Shown here: one piece after another, positions 1-6,034 of the stretch
How the letters are laid out: each line of letters begins with the position of its first letter
How positions within the stretch are numbered: position 1 is the first letter of the stretch
Origin: CAYPIE01 sp964410665
GTDB taxonomy: Bacteria > Planctomycetota > Planctomycetia > Gemmatales > Gemmataceae
NCBI GenBank assembly: GCA_964410665.1
Contig: CAYPIE010000128.1
Coordinates: 1-14,375, forward strand
Direction of reading: 5' to 3'
DNA: 14,375 nucleotides
Made by a program: the position numbers and the translations under genes
The notes under the pieces: generated by a model
The model's input: only the letters and a program-made list of their open reading frames with translations
The model's database searches: none
What the model was told of the DNA's origin: nothing

Positions 1-14
1 AGGACGTCAGTCCT
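1..14. repeat. Small hairpin with GTCA loop (left copy)
   Basis: A perfect 5-bp stem (AGGAC/GTCCT) closes a GTCA tetraloop. It may extend beyond the window edge. The same loop and inner stem bases recur in the longer hairpin at 97-116, so the two look like members of one intergenic hairpin family. Confidence 0.5.
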
Positions 15-79
15 GAGCTCTGCCCAGACAGACGCTTGCCATCAAGATCGTTGCTGTCAAGCACTTCCATCGTCGCAAC

Positions 80-116
80 CGCCTCCGAAAGGCGAGCCCC
101 GGACGTCAGTCCGGGG
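80..116. repeat. Compound hairpin repeat with GTCA loop (right copy)
   Basis: Positions 97-116 form a perfect 8-bp stem (CCCCGGAC/GTCCGGGG) around a GTCA tetraloop. It is directly preceded by a small hairpin, CGCCT..AGGCG, at about 80-94. Compact GC-rich paired hairpins of this type are scattered between genes in many planctomycete genomes; that comparison is from memory and was not searched. There is no T-run after it on either strand, so it is not a classical terminator. Confidence 0.6.
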
Positions 117-123
117 GTTCCCC

Positions 124-366
124 GCAGCGCAAGCGCTTCTGCCTCTTTCCCCGCAGCGCAAGCGCTTCTGCCTCTTTCCCCGCACCGCAACCGCCTCTGC
201 CGCTTCGCACCGCAATCGCCTCTGCCGCTTTCTCCGCAGCGCAAGCGCTTCTGCCTCATTCCTCGCAGCGCAATCGCCTCTGCCTCTTTCCCCGCAGCGC
301 AAGCGCTTCTGCCTCATTCCCCGCAGCGCAATCGCCTCTGCCTCTTCCCCCGTTCCGCAAACGCTT
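124..366. repeat. 29-bp tandem repeat, eight units plus a decayed ninth
   Basis: Contiguous units start at 124, 153, 182, 207, 236, 265, 294 and 323, with a degenerate one at 352. All are exactly 29 bp except the third, which is 24 bp. Each unit begins GCA(G/C)CGCAA and continues with either GCGCTTCTGCC or (T/C)CGCCTCTGCC. The two variants partly alternate, which suggests duplication of a two-unit block. The period is not a multiple of three and there are no spacers, so it is neither protein-coding nor CRISPR. It lies just past the stop codon of the minus-strand glgX gene. The AAGCGCTT-type units can form a short AGCG..CGCT hairpin. Together with the two upstream hairpins it fills the 395-bp gene-free left end. 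Confidence 0.9.
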
Positions 367-395
367 GGGTATTACCTTGGCAAGGGCAATTCGCA

Positions 396-2525
396 TTACT
401 CCGGTCGCGGCAGGCGCAATACCGCCAGCGAGCGACCGGCCAGGTGGTAGCCGGCGAGCGTCTGTGGCACGGGGACTTTGGGCAGGATCCCCGAGGCGGT
501 GTCGAGTACACATTCCCAGCTCTCCCCCTGAGCCAAGGGCGGCAGCTGGAATGCGACGGCCTCGTGGTGTGCGTTGAGCAGCAACAGTAAGGTGTCGCCG
601 ACAATCCGCTGTCCACGCTCATCGGTCTCATCGATCATATCCCCGGCCAGCAACATTCCTAAGGAACGGACAAAGCCAGAGTCCCAGCTTTCATCGGTCA
701 TTTCCTGACCTGAGGGTTCCAACCAGGTGATATCCTTGATGTCGCTGCCACGGATACTGCGGCCTTGGAAGAACTTGCGGCGATGCAAAACCGGCTGTTC
801 ACGCCACAGGGCAATCACCTGACGGGTGAAGTCGAGAAGCTCTTGCTGCCACGCTTGGAGTTCCCAGTGCAGCCAGGAGATCTCATTGTCCTGGCAGTAG
901 GCGTTGTTGTTGCCTCCCTGGGTGCGGCCAAATTCATCGCCGGCCAAGAGCATGGGGACGCCCTGAGACAACAGGAGCGTGGCCAGGAAGTTTCGCATCT
1001 GCTGGCGGCGTAGGCGTAGGATGGCCGGGTTGTCGGTCTCGCCCTCGACCCCGTGGTTCCAGCTATTGTTGTGGCTTTCGCCGTCGCGGTTGTCTTCCAA
1101 GTTGGCTTTGTTGTGCTTTTCGTTGTAGCTCACCAGGTCGCGTAGGGTGAAGCCATCGTGGGCGGTGATAAAGTTGATGCTCGCGTGGGGCCGACGGCCA
1201 GAGAGTTCGTAGAGGTCGCTGGAGCCGCACAGGCGCGAGGCAAATTCAGAAACCGCTCCACCGTCGCCTTTCCAAAAGCGACGAACGCTGTCACGATATT
1301 TGCCGTTCCATTCGGTCCAGAGCACTGGAAAGTTGCCGACCATGTAGCCTCCTTCGCCCAAGTCCCAGGGCTCAGCAATCAGCTTGGTCTGCGATAGAAT
1401 CGGGTCTTGGTGAATGATGTCAAAGAAGGCACCGAGTTTATCCACCTCGTGCAACTCGCGGGCCAAGGCGCTTGCCAGGTCAAAGCGAAAGCCATCGATA
1501 TGCATTTCGGTGACCCAATAGCGCAGGCTGTCCATGATCAGTTGCAGCACGCGTGGTTGCAGCATGTTGAGCGTGTTGCCGCAGCCGGTGTAGTCCATGT
1601 AGTAACGTGGCTGGTCGGTCACCAGGCGGTAGTAGGAGGTGTTATCGACGCCGCGTAAGGACAGGGTGGGGCCGAGGTGATTTCCCTCGCAGGTGTGGTT
1701 GTAGACGACATCAAGGATGACCTCGAGGCCGGCGGCATGGAAGGCCCGCACCATCATTTTAAATTCACGGACAACGTTCCAAGATTGTTGATTAAAGGCA
1801 TAGGCCCGCTGTGGTGCAAAGTAGGCGAGGGTATTGTAGCCCCAGTAGTTGGACAGAGACTTGTCAACCAGGTGGCGGTCCTGGGTGAAGTGGTGCACGG
1901 GCATCAGTTCAACGGTGGTGACACCGAGGTCCTTGAGGTAGCGGATAACCGGATCGGTAGCCAGACCGGCGTAGGTGCCGCGTAGTTCTTCGGGGACCTT
2001 GGGGTGGCGTTGCGTAAACCCCTTGACGTGCAGCTCATAGATGATGGTCTCGTGCCAGGGGATACGCGGCAAGTGATCATCGCCCCAGGTATAGGCAGGG
2101 TCGATGACGACGGCTAAAGGAGCAAATGGGGCACTGTCGCGCTCATCAAAGGAAAGGTCTTCTTCGGGGTCGCCGATACGATATCCGAACAGGGCATCGT
2201 CCCAGCGCGTCGAGCGGCCAATCGCTTTGGCGTAAGGGTCGAGGATCAGCTTGTGCGGGTTAAAGCGTTGCCCTTGTTCGGGCTGGTAGGGGCCATGCAC
2301 ACGGTAACCATAGTGTTGACCGGGCTGGACATCGGGGAGGTAGGCATGCCAAACCATATCGGTTTGTTCGGTCAGTTTGATCCGCTGGTTTTCCGCGCGG
2401 GCTTCGGGTCCATCAAATAAACAGAGTTCCACCTGGGTTGCGTGTTCGGAATACAGAGCAAAGTTGACCCCTACTCCGTCCCACGTGGCTCCAAGTGGAT
2501 AGGGACGGCCCGGCCAGACGCGCAT
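396..2525 (-). CDS. glgX: Glycogen debranching enzyme GlgX
   Basis: A cytoplasmic GH13 isoamylase-type enzyme that hydrolyses alpha-1,6 branches in glycogen limit dextrins. The 709-aa length matches the family. Order of parts from the ATG at 2525: N-terminal CBM48-like beta-sandwich (about residues 5-95), then the GH13 barrel. All catalytic landmarks are visible: DVVYNH (272-277), nucleophile Asp349 in DGFRFD, acid/base Glu385 in AEPWDLG, and the His-Asp pair in FITAHDGF (456-457). The C-terminal beta domain ends in LPRPE and TAA. I chose the ATG at 2525 over the in-frame GTG at 2540 because a GAAAGGA Shine-Dalgarno (2532-2538) sits 6 bases before it. A perfect TATAAT (2563-2568) lies in the 85-bp gap after the upstream ligase gene, so glgX probably has its own transcript. 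No other glycogen gene is in the window. Confidence 0.96.
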   Translation of the reverse strand: MRVWPGRPYPLGATWDGVGVNFALYSEHATQVELCLFDGPEARAENQRIKLTEQTDMVWHAYLPDVQPGQHYGYRVHGPYQPEQGQRFNPHKLILDPYAKAIGRSTRWDDALFGYRIGDPEEDLSFDERDSAPFAPLAVVIDPAYTWGDDHLPRIPWHETIIYELHVKGFTQRHPKVPEELRGTYAGLATDPVIRYLKDLGVTTVELMPVHHFTQDRHLVDKSLSNYWGYNTLAYFAPQRAYAFNQQSWNVVREFKMMVRAFHAAGLEVILDVVYNHTCEGNHLGPTLSLRGVDNTSYYRLVTDQPRYYMDYTGCGNTLNMLQPRVLQLIMDSLRYWVTEMHIDGFRFDLASALARELHEVDKLGAFFDIIHQDPILSQTKLIAEPWDLGEGGYMVGNFPVLWTEWNGKYRDSVRRFWKGDGGAVSEFASRLCGSSDLYELSGRRPHASINFITAHDGFTLRDLVSYNEKHNKANLEDNRDGESHNNSWNHGVEGETDNPAILRLRRQQMRNFLATLLLSQGVPMLLAGDEFGRTQGGNNNAYCQDNEISWLHWELQAWQQELLDFTRQVIALWREQPVLHRRKFFQGRSIRGSDIKDITWLEPSGQEMTDESWDSGFVRSLGMLLAGDMIDETDERGQRIVGDTLLLLLNAHHEAVAFQLPPLAQGESWECVLDTASGILPKVPVPQTLAGYHLAGRSLAVLRLPRPE

Positions 2526-2562
2526 GGTAGTTCCTTTCACAAGGGGTTGTGCAATTCAATCG

Positions 2563-2568
2563 ATTATA
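2563..2568 (-). promoter_or_regulatory. Putative -10 box of glgX
   Basis: On the minus strand the sequence is TATAAT, a perfect sigma-70-type -10 hexamer, about 38 bases upstream of the glgX ATG. No good TTGACA is present 16-18 bases further upstream (the hexamer at the 17-base position is GCGCAA), so the promoter would depend on other contacts or an activator. The call rests on the exact hexamer and its place in the only gap upstream of glgX. Confidence 0.5.
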
Positions 2569-2610
2569 GTCGAGTCCCCCGGAGCTTGCGCATGGGAACC
2601 TCGAACAATG

Positions 2611-3330
2611 CTAGCGGCGACGAAGCCAGTCCGATCGTTGGTACTTATCGCTTAGCAGCTGTTTGACCTGGGCGAATGGCAGGACGCGACTTCCAGGCTT
2701 AGCCTGCCAGGCCTGCGTCAGAGCGCTCAGCAAACTCGCCCGCGCAACCGGAAGATTTCGCACAAAGTCCGCATGACCGCGCTGGCCACGATAGTCGGGC
2801 TGGCGCTCGGGAGTATTCAGATAGCGGTCAATGCTCGGCAATGGGAAGGCATAGAGCAGGCTGCCATGGTGTAGGATGGCGTGCTGTTTCCGCTGCTGGG
2901 CGTTGCCACTAAATTTACGGCCGGCGATGGCAAGATCACTGATACCGGCCTGCTCGATCCGCCCATCGGCAAGTGGTTGTAAAGCAACGGTCACACGTTG
3001 GAGGATCCAGCCATACGAGGCACGGATATCGCGTAATTCCGCAGCGCGGTCGGTTCGCAAGACCAGCGAATAGAGCAGGCAGCCTTGGCCGAGCAAGACG
3101 GTGCCCCCGCCACTGGAGCGACGGGCCAAGGGCACACCATCGCGTTGACAGGCATCTTCGTGGACATCGATGGCAATGCTGCCACTGGCACCGAGCACCA
3201 CCGCCAGGTGAGGCCACTCCCAGAAGCGCAACAGCTCATCACGCTCTCCGGCCTCGGTGGCACGTAACAATACCTCGTCCAGGGCCAGGTTGGCGGCCAA
3301 ACTCGCTGCGGTGAAGTCGAGCAGTTCCAT
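2611..3330 (-). CDS. Lipoate/biotin-protein ligase A family protein (LplA-like)
   Basis: A 239-aa member of the BPL/LplA/LipB superfamily, predicted to attach lipoate (or octanoate or biotin) to a lysine of a carrier protein, acting in the cytosol. Visible family motifs are RRSSGGGTVL (70-79, the adenylate/ligand loop), IAGRKFSGNAQ (135-145) with the invariant lysine at 139, and HHGSLL (154-159). It is shorter than E. coli LplA (about 338 aa) and lacks the separate C-terminal accessory domain, so it could be a LipM/LplJ-like transferase or a partner-dependent ligase. Sequence alone does not fix the substrate. It starts only 14 bases after the stop of the upstream kinase gene with no clear Shine-Dalgarno, which suggests translational coupling. 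No lipoylated dehydrogenase or glycine-cleavage gene is nearby. Confidence 0.88.
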   Translation of the reverse strand: MELLDFTAASLAANLALDEVLLRATEAGERDELLRFWEWPHLAVVLGASGSIAIDVHEDACQRDGVPLARRSSGGGTVLLGQGCLLYSLVLRTDRAAELRDIRASYGWILQRVTVALQPLADGRIEQAGISDLAIAGRKFSGNAQQRKQHAILHHGSLLYAFPLPSIDRYLNTPERQPDYRGQRGHADFVRNLPVARASLLSALTQAWQAKPGSRVLPFAQVKQLLSDKYQRSDWLRRR

Positions 3331-3344
3331 CCAAGACTCGAAAG

Positions 3345-5951
3345 TTAGACAGGGAGTTCCTGGGCTTCCCAGGAGCCATAGTCGATGGCCTCGTCACGGA
3401 AGTGGCGTGACGCCTCGGTTTCGCCAAGGGCCAGGGCGGCGCGGGCCAGCTCCAGCAGGGTGACCTCTTCCGAACATAGCCACAGCGTCTGGAAATTGTA
3501 GTCGGCGTGGGTATCCACCAAACGCACTGCCTCCTGAAACAGGCCGAGGTCCCGACGCACCCGGGCCAGCCCGGCCAAGGCCTGCGCCAGCACATGACCC
3601 CCCGCGCGAGCCCGTAGCCGGCCGTGCAACAGTTGCAGGGTTTGTGTAAAGGCGACCTCGGCCGCGGCATCATCTCCCTGATCCAGGGCGAGGCTGCCCA
3701 ACACGCGTAACCCCAAGCCACGCAAGGTGTCGCGGTAGATATGATCCGAGCGTTCCAGGGCATGCAGACTCGCGGCAGTGGCCTGATGGGCTTCGTCGGT
3801 CATCTTGAGCTTGCGTAAACATTCGCCGAGCAGTGTCCCAGCGCCGGCGGCCGAACGATTCCCCTCACTCTCGCGACGTACGGTGCGTTCCAGGATCCAA
3901 CGGGCTTCGGAAAGGTTGCCCAGCCCCAGATGGCAGATACTCATGCCGAGCCAGGCCACCTGGAACTGGGAGTTTAACGCGACCGCCTCTTGATAACATT
4001 CTAAGCCCTGTTCCCAACGCCAGCGATGCGGATCCTCGCTGCAAGCCGCGTTCATCACCACCCGATAGAGTTCGGCCGCCTCGTGGCGACGATACGATTG
4101 CACCGAGAAGATGCCCGAGGCAAAGTACCAGGTGGAGAATTCCTCGGGGGCCAGTTCCAAGGCCCGGGCAATATGCGGATAGGCATCGAGGGGATGGCCC
4201 AGATTACGCAATGCATAACTCATCCATATATAAGACTCAGCTAGATTGTCGTCGAGAGCGATGGCCTGCCGAGCATGATCGATCGCCCGGTGCAGATCTT
4301 CGGGATCGGTGGTATAGGGGAATTGCAGGGCATAGGTGCTCGCCAGTCCGGCCACTGCCGGGGCATAGTCGGGTTCCAGTTGCAGGGCGCGATGAAACCA
4401 GTAGCGTGCATCCTCGATGGTCCCTTTCTGGATCTGCAGCGACAGCTGGCGGCCACGCATGGTGTGTTCAAACACCGCCGCGTTCGTGGTCCCTGCCTGT
4501 ACCGGATCATGTGGTAAGGGTTTGTGCAAACGATCGGCCAGCCCATCCCGCAGCCGTTGTTGCAGCTCTAGCAGTTGCTCGACCGAGCCTTCGACTGGGG
4601 GCAACACTTGCTCGATGCCGGTCGGTACCTCGGTCAGTCGGGTCAGCACCCGGATGCCGCCGGCGATGGCTTCGATACTCCCACACACCTGCCAACGGCA
4701 GCCGAGTTCCAAGGGGTTGGTCGGATCGCTGGCCGAACCCGTCCAGGGGGCCACACCCTGGCGGCGCGGAGTCACCCGGACTCCTGGCAGGCTGGCCAGG
4801 TTTTTGGCTAGCCCCTCGGCCAGGGCTTCGGTCAACCAGGCATCCTCGGCCGCAGGCAATTGGTTGACAAAGGAGAGCACCGCCAAGGTATCGGGGAACG
4901 CCGGCAGCGAGCTGTCATGGACTTGCCGCAGGGCAATCAGGAACTCCCCGGCGGTGGCGAAGCGCTCTTCGGCTGCAAATGCAAGTGCCTGCTGGAGCAA
5001 GGGCCCGAGTTCAACGGGCAGGCTGGCGACACTCAGGTCAGGACCTTCTCCAGTCAAAAGTGGCGTCACCCGGTCGAGTACGTGCTTGCCCGGATAGGCA
5101 CGCTGGCCGGTCAGCATCTCGTAAAGCACCAAGCCGACGAGAAACAAGTCAGAGCGTGCATCCAGAGGGGCACCGATGGCTTGCTCGGGAGAAAGATAAC
5201 CGGGCGTCCCCGCCAGCCCCCCGGGCAGTGTCAAGCCATCGGCCTGCCCCAGGGACGCGGCCTCGCTGGGTCGATACTCGCCGGTCTGATCCGGATCAAG
5301 CGGTTCGCAGCGATCGAGCTGCCAACGGCTCGGCGGCAGCACCATCTCCGTTTCGAGCAGCCATGGTTTGGCCATGCCAAAGTCAAGCAATTTGGCGGTG
5401 CCTGGCCCGGTGAGCATGATGTTCTCGGGCTTAATGTCGCGATGCAAGATGCCCGCGGCATGGGCATGGCCCAGGGCCTCGAGCATACAGCCCGCCACCG
5501 CCAGCGCCTCGGGCAAGGGCAACGGCCCCTGCTGCTCGAGTCGCTCACGCAGGGTTTGCCCCTCGACATACTCCATGGCGATAAACACAATGCCATCGAC
5601 CTCTCCGGCCTCAAAAAAGGTGGCAATCGTCGGATGCTGTAGCCGGGCACTGGCCCAGCCCTCGCGAAGCAAACGCTCCCGCAGCGAAGCCGCGAAGCCG
5701 CGCGGGAGCACCTTGAGAGCAACCAAGCGTCCCAAGGCGGCATCCTCGGCCAGGTAGACTTCGCTCATGCCGCCCGCTCCCAGGCGGCGTTCAATTTGAT
5801 AGTGAGCGATTTTGTCACCCGGGGCATAGCCGGGCAGGTGATTGGCGCTACCGGGTGGGCGGATCTCCGCCAGGGGTGTGCGTTGATCGAGCATCCGCCA
5901 TAGGCGGGTCGGCGTGACTTGGTTCGGGTCCGTTTCGCGTGATGGCCCCAT
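3345..5951 (-). CDS. Hanks-type Ser/Thr protein kinase with TolB-like and TPR regions
   Basis: An 868-aa soluble kinase with no membrane segment seen. The catalytic domain spans about 50-345: glycine-rich loop LGAGGMSEVY (58-67), VAIK-type lysine 80 in ALKVL, HRDIKPEN (170-177), DFG (190-192) and the APE-equivalent SPE (254-256). The DFG-to-SPE segment is about 60 residues, roughly twice the usual activation segment, because of an acidic/proline-rich insert (about 200-245). Residues about 353-475 (DTLAVLSF..) resemble the TolB/FlgO-like domain often joined to bacterial kinases and adenylate cyclases. Residues about 490-868 form TPR-like helical repeats for protein binding. The start is uncertain: no good Shine-Dalgarno precedes the ATG. 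A TATACT hexamer at 5997-6002 is a possible -10. The LplA-like gene follows closely. The substrate is unknown. Confidence 0.92.
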   Translation of the reverse strand: MGPSRETDPNQVTPTRLWRMLDQRTPLAEIRPPGSANHLPGYAPGDKIAHYQIERRLGAGGMSEVYLAEDAALGRLVALKVLPRGFAASLRERLLREGWASARLQHPTIATFFEAGEVDGIVFIAMEYVEGQTLRERLEQQGPLPLPEALAVAGCMLEALGHAHAAGILHRDIKPENIMLTGPGTAKLLDFGMAKPWLLETEMVLPPSRWQLDRCEPLDPDQTGEYRPSEAASLGQADGLTLPGGLAGTPGYLSPEQAIGAPLDARSDLFLVGLVLYEMLTGQRAYPGKHVLDRVTPLLTGEGPDLSVASLPVELGPLLQQALAFAAEERFATAGEFLIALRQVHDSSLPAFPDTLAVLSFVNQLPAAEDAWLTEALAEGLAKNLASLPGVRVTPRRQGVAPWTGSASDPTNPLELGCRWQVCGSIEAIAGGIRVLTRLTEVPTGIEQVLPPVEGSVEQLLELQQRLRDGLADRLHKPLPHDPVQAGTTNAAVFEHTMRGRQLSLQIQKGTIEDARYWFHRALQLEPDYAPAVAGLASTYALQFPYTTDPEDLHRAIDHARQAIALDDNLAESYIWMSYALRNLGHPLDAYPHIARALELAPEEFSTWYFASGIFSVQSYRRHEAAELYRVVMNAACSEDPHRWRWEQGLECYQEAVALNSQFQVAWLGMSICHLGLGNLSEARWILERTVRRESEGNRSAAGAGTLLGECLRKLKMTDEAHQATAASLHALERSDHIYRDTLRGLGLRVLGSLALDQGDDAAAEVAFTQTLQLLHGRLRARAGGHVLAQALAGLARVRRDLGLFQEAVRLVDTHADYNFQTLWLCSEEVTLLELARAALALGETEASRHFRDEAIDYGSWEAQELPV

Positions 5952-6002
5952 CGTCGTACATCAGTCCATGGTCTGCGTGGGGAGGTTCAAATGGAAAGTA
6001 TA

Positions 6003-6032
6003 GGAAACTAAAATCGACCTGGAAGGCCGATT
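6003..6032 (-). terminator. Probable intrinsic terminator after the kinase-glycosylase gene
   Basis: On the minus strand, immediately after the TAG stop at 6035-6037, AATCGGCC and GGTCGATT pair (8 bp, one G-U) around a TTCCA loop (6012-6032). TTTTAGTTT follows. The U-tract is interrupted, so termination may be partial. The location just past the stop codon and ahead of the next gene supports the call. Confidence 0.6.
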
Positions 6033-6034
6033 GT

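Noticed and set aside
124..366. CRISPR array
   Set aside because: The 29-bp units are contiguous with no unique spacers and there are no cas genes.
57..631. Repeat-rich reading frames over the left-end repeats
   Set aside because: The period of 29 is not a multiple of three. The open frames come from lack of stops in GC-rich repeats, and some overlap the end of glgX.
2800..5757. Plus-strand and other-frame reading frames inside the kinase and ligase genes
   Set aside because: These are shadow frames of GC-rich coding sequence, Arg/Pro/Ser-rich without motifs, and fully overlapped by well-supported genes.
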